DNA of 64,000 nt, from NCBI RefSeq assembly GCF_900290235.1, contig NZ_OLMK01000028.1, forward strand, positions 186,001-250,000. The letters run 5' to 3'. Below the pieces are notes generated by a model that did not search any database, was not told the DNA's origin, and saw nothing but the letters and a program-made list of their open reading frames with translations. The translations under genes and the position numbers were made by a program. Positions within the stretch are counted from its first letter, which is position 1. Every line of letters starts with the position of its first letter. Shown one piece after another: positions 7,610 through 14,482 of this stretch. This DNA comes from Streptomyces sp. MA5143a. GTDB taxonomy: Bacteria; Actinomycetota; Actinomycetes; Streptomycetales; Streptomycetaceae.

Positions 7610-8229
7610 CCACGCACGTCGAGAGACTCGTCCAGCAGCTCGACGACGCGACCGGTCCGTCGCACGACGCCCGCGCGGAACTGATCGACATGGGCGCCGA
7701 CGCCCTCCCCGCCCTCATCGACGGTCTGCCCTCCCTCGGCGGCTTCGGGCAGCTGACCGCCATCGAGGTCTTCGAGGAGGTGGGCGATCCCCGCTGCGGT
7801 CCCACCCTCATCGGGCTGCTGAACAGCGACAACCCGACCGTCCGTGAATGGGCGGCCATGGCCTTGGCGAGCCTGGACGTCGAGGCTGCGGTCGAGCCCC
7901 TGCGCCGCGCCTACCGCGCGTGTCTGGACCGTGCGACTCCGCCCGACTGGACCGAGCCGGACGGCATTCGCTGGGCCCTGACCGAACTGGGCGCCCGCAC
8001 CCCTGCGGTCCCGCCGCTCACCGCACGCCTACGAGCCACCGCGGCGAACGACGCCCCCCGCTGGCCCTCGGCTCACTTCACCGACCTCATCGACGACCTG
8101 GCCGACCACGCCCAGGTGATCCTGTACTCCCAGTTCTGGCGGGTGGACGCCGGCCGCGAGTACAGCGTCTCCGGCACCAACCTGGACTGGGAACTCGATT
8201 GGACCGAGGCACTCGCCACACCGAACTGA
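7606..8229 (+). CDS. HEAT-repeat protein (207 aa)
   Basis: Helical repeats are visible: 'ARAELIDMGADALPALIDGL', 'LTAIEVFEEVGDPRCGPTLIGLL' and 'DNPTVREWAAMALASLDVEAAVEPLRRAY' have the HEAT A/B helix spacing with a conserved Asp/Arg turn. The C-terminal part ('AHFTDLIDDLADHAQVILYSQFWRV') is a beta-type segment that also occurs, degraded, at 9.3-9.8 kb. The protein ends shortly after 'WELDW', precisely where the second copy continues for about 60 residues, so the 3' end may have been cut when the Uma2 fragment was joined. Starts by ATGA overlap with the CPCC gene. Probably a protein-interaction or immunity-type factor; no enzymatic motif. Confidence 0.75.
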   Translation: MTTHVERLVQQLDDATGPSHDARAELIDMGADALPALIDGLPSLGGFGQLTAIEVFEEVGDPRCGPTLIGLLNSDNPTVREWAAMALASLDVEAAVEPLRRAYRACLDRATPPDWTEPDGIRWALTELGARTPAVPPLTARLRATAANDAPRWPSAHFTDLIDDLADHAQVILYSQFWRVDAGREYSVSGTNLDWELDWTEALATPN

Positions 8230-8450
8230 TCGACGGCGCCCTCGTCTTCATGGCGTCGCCCCAACGGTCCTGGCACGGCCGCCTCGTCACCTCCCTCACC
8301 ACCATGCTCATGGCCGCCGCGACCGCCGGTTTCGAGGTCGAACGGGAGATGACGATCCGCATCGACGAGCGAAACCGTCCGGAGCCGGATCTGGTCGTGA
8401 CGACCGCACCGTATGACCCCGACCGCACGTGGTACGCACCGGGCAGGTGA
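8223..8450 (+). pseudogene. Remnant of a Uma2-family (DUF820) restriction-like nuclease
   Basis: In a frame overlapping the end of the HEAT gene, the translation reads 'ELIDGALVFMASPQRSWH' and later 'RNRPEPDLVVTTAP', then stops after about 75 residues. These two blocks match the N-terminal half of Uma2 proteins of about 190 aa, which are abundant in Streptomyces and have a PD-(D/E)XK-like fold; the DLVV aspartate is part of the active site. The downstream half with the remaining catalytic residues ('...EV.S..' and the lysine) is absent, and there is no start codon of its own with a ribosome site. It is therefore a broken gene or recombination scar. Confidence 0.65.
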
Positions 8451-8471
8451 TCCGTGCACCAGCATTGAAGG

Positions 8472-8498
8472 CCATACCACGCTATGGTTGTTGTATGG
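8472..8498 (+). promoter_or_regulatory. Promoter/operator of toxin-antitoxin module 1
   Basis: CCATA (8472-8476) and TATGG (8483-8487) form an inverted repeat, and GTATGG (8493-8498) repeats the half-site over the start codon. TATGGT (8483-8488) is a good -10 box lying 6 nt upstream of ATG 8495, so the mRNA is probably leaderless. Ribbon-helix-helix antitoxins usually bind such short inverted repeats and repress their own operon. Operator role is inferred. Confidence 0.55.
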
Positions 8499-8761
8499 CT
8501 ACCAAGAAGGTGACTATCACTCTCGACGAATCTCTGGTCGAAGCCCTGGCCGAAGCCGCCGAGGAAGAAGGCATCCCACTCTCCCGCCTCGTCGCCGGAG
8601 CAGCCGAACGCGAGCTGCGCCTGCGGGCCGGCCGGGCCGTCATCCAGGAGTGGCAGGCAGAACACGGCGCCTTCACCCCCGAGGAGCTCGCCGCCGCCCG
8701 CGCGGACCTTGCCGCCGCCGACGCCGAATACCTCAGCGACCCGGGAGTCTCGGCCGCGTGA
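8495..8761 (+). CDS. Ribbon-helix-helix antitoxin of a VapBC-like module
   Basis: 88 aa. The N-terminus 'KKVTITLDESLVEALAEAAEEEGIPLSRLV' has the RHH pattern: one beta strand with alternating Thr/Ile, then two helices. The following acidic helix ('FTPEELAAARADLAAADAEYLSD') is the likely toxin-neutralising tail. The gene overlaps the PIN gene by GTGA (8758-8761), the classic tight coupling of antitoxin and toxin. The start is fixed by the -10 box 6 nt upstream; a frame extension to 8429 would cross the operator. The pair sits between two copies of the HEAT gene, suggesting insertion as a unit. Confidence 0.88.
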   Translation: MATKKVTITLDESLVEALAEAAEEEGIPLSRLVAGAAERELRLRAGRAVIQEWQAEHGAFTPEELAAARADLAAADAEYLSDPGVSAA

Positions 8762-9150
8762 ACATCCCCTACCTGTACGACGCCGGGGCGCTCATCGCCA
8801 TCGACAACGACGACCGACGCATGTGGGCCCGCCACAGCCTGGCCCTCGAAGACGGCCGGGACATCCACATCCCATCCATCGTCGTCAGCCAGGCATGGCG
8901 GGACTCCCGCCGCCAGGTCAGACTCGGCAAGTTCCTCGCCGGGTGCCACGTCGCACCCGTCGGCATCGAAACCGCCAAAGCCGCGGGCATCCTCTGCGGC
9001 AAGGCCGGCACCTCCGACATCGTCGACGCCACCGTCGTGACCATGGCAGCCAGCCTCGGCGCCATCATCTGGACCTCGGACCCGAACGACATCCGCACCC
9101 TCGTCGACGCCCAGGACATCAAACCCGCCCCTGTCATCCGCACCGTCTAG
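8758..9150 (+). CDS. PIN-domain toxin (VapC-like ribonuclease)
   Basis: 130 aa, GTG start overlapping the antitoxin stop. PIN features: 'YLYDAGALIAID' (Asp 8 on strand 1), 'SIVVSQAWRD' on helix 3, 'TSDIVDATVV' (Asp 87 and 90) and 'WTSDPNDIRTL' (Asp 108). These give the acidic cluster that binds Mg2+ for RNA cleavage. The usual Glu of the second motif is Gln/Asp here ('SQAWRD'), a variant also seen in actinobacterial PIN proteins. Expected to cleave tRNA or mRNA when freed from the antitoxin, arresting growth. Length and arrangement are typical of VapC. Confidence 0.88.
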   Translation: MNIPYLYDAGALIAIDNDDRRMWARHSLALEDGRDIHIPSIVVSQAWRDSRRQVRLGKFLAGCHVAPVGIETAKAAGILCGKAGTSDIVDATVVTMAASLGAIIWTSDPNDIRTLVDAQDIKPAPVIRTV

Positions 9151-9344
9151 TAGTCCAGCCGCGTGACCGTAATCGTTCGACTCTGACTCACATCCAGCGG
9201 TGACGCACAGCGACGATAGCCACGCGCAGCGATGCGCCCAGTTCGACTCGTCGTTCAGGGCTCCGCCACTCTGGACGTGTGGGTGGAGAGACAGCTGGCC
9301 CGGGTAGACATCTACCGGCTCGACCAGCACTCGGTCACCACCCG

Positions 9345-9809
9345 ATGCAGCCCAGAGCCAGTTCGATTGACAGCCCTGACCTGATCGCCCTCCTGCGCAG
9401 CGACGACTCCACCGTCCGGGAATGGGCGGTAATGACCCTGGCGAGCCTGGAGATCGAAGGCACGGTCGAGCCGCCTAGCGTGCCTGCCTGGTCCTCGGCC
9501 CACTTCGCCGAGATCATCAACCACCTCGCCGACCACACCCAGGTGATCCTCTACTTCCAGTTCTGGCGGGTGGCCGCCAGCCGCACGTACGTCATCTCCG
9601 GCACCGGTCTGAACTGGGAACTCGAATGGGCCGCGCCCTGGGAGCACCTGGTGGCGGAGTCCCACACCTGGTCCCTGCCGGGGGCCTCCGAAGCCCCCAC
9701 CGGCGACAACATCTTCGTGGCCCCCACCTGGATCGACCCTGCCGACCTGTCCCCGGCGAGGTGGCCGATGCCGTTCCGACACCCGCGGAGACCAGCTGCG
9801 GCTACGTAA
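9345..9809 (+). pseudogene. Degenerate second copy of the HEAT-repeat gene
   Basis: The translation contains 'DSTVREWAVMTLASLEIEGTVEP' and then 'SAHFAEIINHLADHTQVILYFQFWRV...SGTGLNWELEW', closely matching the two corresponding segments of the gene at 7606. Roughly 50 residues between them are deleted, and the N-terminal repeats are missing. It then continues about 60 residues ('WEHLVAESHTWSLPGASEAP') that the first copy lacks. The ATG at 9345 has no ribosome binding site. The copy most likely shows what the intact C-terminus of the 7606 protein once looked like. It could be a short functional protein, but a decaying duplicate is the simpler reading. Confidence 0.6.
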
Positions 9810-10127
9810 TCGAGCACTGCGACTTCGTGAAGGACGGGAACCCGCCCATGACCCTGTCACTCTCGAACACTTTGTTCCGATCATGGTCAATCCCGGTCGC
9901 TCCAAGGAACGGGAGGGGAACAGCGAAGAACGAAAGAGGCAACGGGCAACACTGCCGAACCCCGATTCTCCAGACAAGGGTCGTGCCAGACTCAGTTTCG
10001 GACGCGAAGCGGAACCACGCCGTTACAGCAGGTGTTCACCGTCGAGTTTCGCGTCGACCGGTGATCGTCTGATGACGGCTCCCGTGAGGGCGGACGGCTC
10101 TCGCGGTCACTGTTCAAGGGGAGGCTG
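9810..10127. other. Intergenic leader before the HTH regulator gene
   Basis: These 318 bases hold no recognisable gene. They are less G/C-rich than the flanks, especially around 9895-9960. AAGGGGAGG ends about 5 nt upstream of the ATG at 10128. GTTCC...GGAAC elements occur around 9872-9914, too far apart to be a clear operator. Nothing else stands out. Confidence 0.35.
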
Positions 10128-11384
10128 ATGATGAGCACGACTTTACGTTTCGGCCCGGAACTTCGCCGTTTACGAGTGGAAGCGGGGCTGTCTCTTACCG
10201 AGTTCTCCGTGGCGCTCAACTACGACAAGGGACACCTCAGCAAGGTCGAACGCGGAGAGCGTTCCCCGTCCCCCGAACTGGCCCGGCGGTGTGACGCCTT
10301 CCTCGGCGCGGACGGCGAGCTACAGCGCCTGGCCACCCGCCCTGAAGCGGACTCGGACTCGGGCTCCGCCGAATCCCCCGCCGGTCCGAGCCGCTGGCTC
10401 GTCGGGCGTCGGGCAGCCCTCTCGGCGGGTACAGGAGTGCTGATCGACCTCAGCCTGAAACTCGGCGGTCAAGCGTTGTCCTCCGCCGACGACCCCCTCC
10501 TGGGCTCCTACCGCATGCAGTTCGACCAGCTGCGGAAGCTCGGTCAGTCCACCGCCCCCAAGATCCTTCTGCCCCTGCTGGAGACGCAGACTCGCATGGT
10601 CGCCGGACTCGCCTCCGATGCCGGGTCCGCCTCCCGGGCTTCCGCACTCCTGCTCGCCTCACGGTTCGCGGAGTTCACCGGCTGGATGGCCCAGGAGGCC
10701 GGGGACAGCGCCGGGGCACTCGGCTGGACGGGCGAGGCCGTCGAACTGGCGCGCGCCGGAGGCGACCCGTACCTGGGTTCCTACGCACTGGTGCGGCGCG
10801 CCCTGGTCACGATGTACGGCGGGGACGCCGCTAGCACCGTCGCCCTGGCCCGCCGAGCCCAGGGCAGCGAACTCCCACCGCGCATCAGAGGGCTCGCTGC
10901 CCAACGAGAGGCCCAAGGGCACGCGCTCGTCGGCAACGAAGTCGACTGCCTCCGCAGCCTCGACAGGGCGCGGGAACTGCTCTCCGAGGATGACGCCCTC
11001 AACGGCGCCGAGCCCGTGATCGGAACCTCACACGTGAGCAATCCGGCGGCGATGTCGACCGGCTGGTGTCTACACGACCTCGGGCGCCCCAAGGCCGCTG
11101 CCGAGGTGCTCGACCGGGAGTATCGCCGCCTCCCGCCGCACGCGCTGCGTACCCGCGCCCGGTACGGCTTCCGCAGGTCCCTGGCACATGCCGCCTCCGG
11201 GGAGGTAGAGCACGCGTGCGCGATTGCCGGGGAGCTCCTGGGAGTGATGCCGGCCGTGCCCTCGGCGACGGTGAACAGCGACGTCCGACGCCTCGCGCGG
11301 GAACTGTCCCGGTTCCGGAGCTGCCGCGGCGTACGTGATCTGCTGCCCGCGTTGGCACGCGTACTCGCCCCCACGCACAGCTGA
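10128..11384 (+). CDS. XRE-type helix-turn-helix regulator with helical repeat C-terminus
   Basis: 418 aa. Residues about 7-62 form an HTH_XRE domain: 'LRRLRVEAGLSLTEFSVALNYDKGHLSKVERGERSPSPELARRCD'. The remaining 350 residues are alpha-helical with TPR-like repeats ('LASRFAEFTGWMAQEAGDSAGALGWTGEAVELARAGGD', 'LGRPKAAAEVLDREYRRL'). This HTH-plus-TPR design is common in Streptomyces next to small DUF397-type partners or signalling cassettes. The start has AGGGGAGG just upstream; ATG codons at 10128 and 10131 are both possible. It lies 306 nt upstream of the TIR operon on the same strand and may regulate or sense for it, which is an inference from position. Confidence 0.85.
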   Translation: MMSTTLRFGPELRRLRVEAGLSLTEFSVALNYDKGHLSKVERGERSPSPELARRCDAFLGADGELQRLATRPEADSDSGSAESPAGPSRWLVGRRAALSAGTGVLIDLSLKLGGQALSSADDPLLGSYRMQFDQLRKLGQSTAPKILLPLLETQTRMVAGLASDAGSASRASALLLASRFAEFTGWMAQEAGDSAGALGWTGEAVELARAGGDPYLGSYALVRRALVTMYGGDAASTVALARRAQGSELPPRIRGLAAQREAQGHALVGNEVDCLRSLDRARELLSEDDALNGAEPVIGTSHVSNPAAMSTGWCLHDLGRPKAAAEVLDREYRRLPPHALRTRARYGFRRSLAHAASGEVEHACAIAGELLGVMPAVPSATVNSDVRRLARELSRFRSCRGVRDLLPALARVLAPTHS

Positions 11385-11690
11385 CAGCCGCTCCACGACC
11401 GACACGGACTCGAGCCGCCCGGCTCGCCCCACTACCCACCCCTCCGGCCCTCCGGATCCCATGATCCCCGCGGGCCTCTCTGGTTCCCGCCGGACGCGTC
11501 GCATCGCGCCTCCCGGCTTCTCCGGGCTGCCCGCAGCCAGTGACGCACAGGCGGTGCCCCTTCATTCGCATGCCCTCTCGTGGACACGCCATGCCGTCAC
11601 ACGGTCGGGACCTCTGGCTCGGGCGAACCGGAACCCCGGTCCACAGCCCCGTGCCCGTTCACTCGTCTTTCTCTCAGGAAGGGAACCTTC
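11385..11690. other. Gap between the HTH regulator and the TIR operon
   Basis: No gene is seen in these 306 bases. The last 15 nt carry GGAAGGG, 7-9 nt before the ATG of the TIR gene, a good ribosome binding site. I see no clear terminator after the regulator, so read-through into the TIR operon is possible. Confidence 0.35.
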
Positions 11691-12485
11691 ATGCCCGACG
11701 TCTTCGTCAACTACCGCACAGGCGACGAGGAATCCGCCGCGACAATGATCGCCCGGGAACTCGCCCGGAGGTTCGGCGACGAGCGGATCTTCTTCGCCAG
11801 CAACTCGATTGATCCCGGACGCCGTTTCCCAGCGGAACTGGTCAGGGCGGTGGAGGGATGCGAGGCGCTCCTCGCCGTGATCGGCCCGCGCTGGGCGGAG
11901 GTACGAGGGACCGACGGCCGCCCCGCGCTCGAAGCCGAACAGGACTGGACCCGTCGCGAGATCCAGACCGCGCTCGACCGCGGGATCCTGGTGATCCCCG
12001 TGCTCGTCGGAAAGGTCACGCGGATCGACCGCACCGTCCTTCCTGACGATCTGCTGGAGCTGGCGGACTTCCAGTACAGGCGGTTCGACCACCGCAACGC
12101 CGAATCGGACCTGACGACGCTCGGGGACACCCTCGCCCGGCTGCTGCCCGAGCTGAGCAGGGTGGATCGCGACGGCCGTGCGGCAAGGGAGCGGACGGAG
12201 GCGAAGTCACGCGAGAAGTCGGCCCAGGACATCGGGCACATCAGGATGCGGACGCGTGACGTCGAACAGCGCGTGCGCGGCGGCATCGGAAACCTCAACG
12301 GAGACCTGTCCGGCACCTTCGTCAACGAGCCGCAGGGGCCTGTGAACACCGGCCGGGGCCACCAGTACAACGCACCTCATTTCGAGGGCGACAACACCGG
12401 GGTCCAGTTCACCGCCGGCGACAACAGCGGTACGGTCCACCAGCGCTTCGAGCGCGAGCGCCGGCGCTCGGACGACGGGCGATGA
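11691..12485 (+). CDS. TIR-domain effector with C-terminal amyloid-type signalling motif
   Basis: 264 aa. Residues 1-155 are a TIR domain: 'DVFVNYRTGDEES' (strand A and box 1), 'DERIFFASNSIDPGRRFPAEL' (BB loop), 'CEALLAVIGPRWAEV', and 'DWTRREIQTALDRGILVIPVLV', whose Glu 90 is the likely catalytic residue of NAD-cleaving bacterial TIRs. A charged linker (155-195) leads to a Gly/Asn-rich tail. Residues 209-226 contain 'VNEPQGPVNTGRGHQY', nearly identical to the N-terminus of the next protein. After it comes 'NTGVQFTAGDNSGTV', which looks like a second motif of similar periodicity. Shared motifs of this kind mark receptor-effector pairs that signal by templated amyloid assembly. The start at 11691 has GGAAGGG upstream; the longer frame lacks TIR-like residues. 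It overlaps the next gene by ATGA. Confidence 0.88.
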   Translation: MPDVFVNYRTGDEESAATMIARELARRFGDERIFFASNSIDPGRRFPAELVRAVEGCEALLAVIGPRWAEVRGTDGRPALEAEQDWTRREIQTALDRGILVIPVLVGKVTRIDRTVLPDDLLELADFQYRRFDHRNAESDLTTLGDTLARLLPELSRVDRDGRAARERTEAKSREKSAQDIGHIRMRTRDVEQRVRGGIGNLNGDLSGTFVNEPQGPVNTGRGHQYNAPHFEGDNTGVQFTAGDNSGTVHQRFERERRRSDDGR

Positions 12486-14482
12486 CCGAGCAGGACCGCG
12501 TCACCGTCAACGATCCGCGCGGCCCGGTGAACAACGGCGAGGGGCACCAGTACGTCTTCTACGGCGCCGCCACGGACTGGATGACCCGCAAAGGAGTCGA
12601 GTCCCTCCGGATCGCCCGCGAGGACCGGGCGCGCCTGGCCAACCGGTTCGTTCCCCCCAGGGGCTACCGCATCGCCGCCGACCACTTGGAGAAACCGGGG
12701 TCGGTGGTGCTGCTGGAGGGACCGCCCGGCAGCGGCCGCCGTGCCGCGGCGATCATGCTGCTGCACGGGTTCGGTGAGGACAGGAGCACCGACGAGGAAA
12801 GGGGCCGGGTCGAGGAGCTTCCCGCCACGGCCAAGGACGAGAACAGGAACGACAAGCCAATAACCCCCGGTGAGGGGGACCGCTTCCTTCTCGACCTCTC
12901 CGGGATCACCGACGAAGAGGAGTACACCCGGGCCCAGCACCGTCTGGCCGTGCACCGGTCGAAGGTCAAGGAGGCGGGGGCCCACATGGTCGTCGTCCTG
13001 CCATCGGTCATGGAGCACGCCCATGCGCCGGACTTCGAACCGCACAGGGTGAAGCTGGAGCGCCCCCGGGGCGTCGCTGTCGTCACCCGGTACCTCCGCA
13101 TGGACCGGATGGCCTTCCACCCTGCGGATCTGAGGAGCGCCGACCTCCAGCGCCTGTGTGACCGCTCCCCCATGCGGGAACTGGCGCGGCTCGCGGGGCT
13201 GGTGAAGGCCGCCCGCGACAGTGGCCGGTTCGGATCCGACTTCGCGGGATGGCTCAACCAGGCGATACACGCGGTGACCGACCGTGCCGGTGAGGTGTGT
13301 CAGCAGATGGTCGCGGTCCGCACCGCACCCGAGCGGGCCCTGCTGCTTGCGGCGGCAGTGTTCGAGGGAACTCGCGCCGACACCGTTTACGAGGCATGGC
13401 AAGGCCTGTTGAAGGAGGTGGGGCACAAGGAGGAGGTGACCTCCGAGTTCGCGCAGACGGACTTCGGGGAGCGGTTGAAAGCGCTCGGGATCGAACGGGA
13501 CCCGGACGGACGGCTACGCTTCGAGCGGCTGGCCTACGCCGACGCGGTGCGGACGTACTTCTGGGCGAACTTCCCCGGGGTACGCAACGGCCTCAGGGAC
13601 TGGATCGGCTCTGCCGCCGAGTTGAACGGCCTGACCACCGACGACCAGGTGGACGTCGTCGTCCGCTTCGGCGAGCGGTCTCTGGCCGTCCGGCGGCCCG
13701 ACGACCTCTTCGACCTCATGGTGCGCTGGGCGAACGACGCGGCCAGAGCGTCCGGCGATCCGCGAGCCGCGACAGCTCTCGAAATCGGTCTCCGCCACGA
13801 GGAGTTCGGCGGTTGGTTCCGCAGGCGGATGTACGAGTGCGTCACTAGGTCCGGCTCCTTGTCTGACGGCCTGGCCCGTGTCCTGACAACTGCCTGTCAC
13901 CAGAGCCTCGGCGCGACGCACCCGGATCAAGCAGTGGTGCGCCTCCACCACCTCGCCGTGCGGAGGGAGGGGGCAGCGCACGGGGCCCGGGAAGCGCTTC
14001 TCGACCTCGCCGGCCGTGACCGTCGGCTCTACCGACTGCTGATCGACCGCCTGCGGGACCGGGCACGTCAGGAACAACCCGGAGCACATTCCCATCTCCA
14101 CCTGCTCGCAGAGCTGTTGAGGAGTGACCGAGCACCGGACCCACCCCGCTGGCCGGACCTGTTCCTGGGCTGGAAGACGGTGTTCTCGCAACCGCCGACG
14201 GAACTCTGGAACCCGCTGGTGAACAGCTGGCTGGACGCCGTGGCGGACGACCGAACGCAAGAGATGGCGTTGAACGTGATGGTCAGGGCGACGCACGGCC
14301 GCACGGCCGCCCTCCACCGCCTCTACGTCATCGCCTGCGGCTGGGCACGGTCCGCGCGCCACCCGTCCCGGGCGGCCGTCGCCGCCCTCTTCTGGCGGCA
14401 CATCGACCAAGCGCAGTACGCCCGCCCGGAGAGTGCGGAGCGTGCGGGCGCCGAACCACGGACCACGGAAGAGGAACGATGA
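12482..14482 (+). CDS. Large NLR-like protein with P-loop-like region and the same N-terminal signalling motif
   Basis: 666 aa. Residues 7-24 hold 'VNDPRGPVNNGEGHQY', the motif shared with the TIR tail. Residues 74-87 'SVVLLEGPPGSGRR' resemble a Walker A loop, but the invariant Lys-Ser/Thr is Arg-Arg. 'DRFLLDLSG' could be Walker B. The rest is alpha-helical without a recognisable sensor repeat, though 'DLMVRWANDAARASGD' and 'ALEIGLRHEEFGGWFRRRMYE' suggest a helical solenoid. By analogy with bacterial NLR/STAND proteins, it would sense a trigger and seed assembly of the TIR protein. It is translationally coupled on both sides (ATGA at 12482 and 14479). The degenerate P-loop means nucleotide hydrolysis is uncertain. 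Confidence 0.75.
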   Translation: MTEQDRVTVNDPRGPVNNGEGHQYVFYGAATDWMTRKGVESLRIAREDRARLANRFVPPRGYRIAADHLEKPGSVVLLEGPPGSGRRAAAIMLLHGFGEDRSTDEERGRVEELPATAKDENRNDKPITPGEGDRFLLDLSGITDEEEYTRAQHRLAVHRSKVKEAGAHMVVVLPSVMEHAHAPDFEPHRVKLERPRGVAVVTRYLRMDRMAFHPADLRSADLQRLCDRSPMRELARLAGLVKAARDSGRFGSDFAGWLNQAIHAVTDRAGEVCQQMVAVRTAPERALLLAAAVFEGTRADTVYEAWQGLLKEVGHKEEVTSEFAQTDFGERLKALGIERDPDGRLRFERLAYADAVRTYFWANFPGVRNGLRDWIGSAAELNGLTTDDQVDVVVRFGERSLAVRRPDDLFDLMVRWANDAARASGDPRAATALEIGLRHEEFGGWFRRRMYECVTRSGSLSDGLARVLTTACHQSLGATHPDQAVVRLHHLAVRREGAAHGAREALLDLAGRDRRLYRLLIDRLRDRARQEQPGAHSHLHLLAELLRSDRAPDPPRWPDLFLGWKTVFSQPPTELWNPLVNSWLDAVADDRTQEMALNVMVRATHGRTAALHRLYVIACGWARSARHPSRAAVAALFWRHIDQAQYARPESAERAGAEPRTTEEER

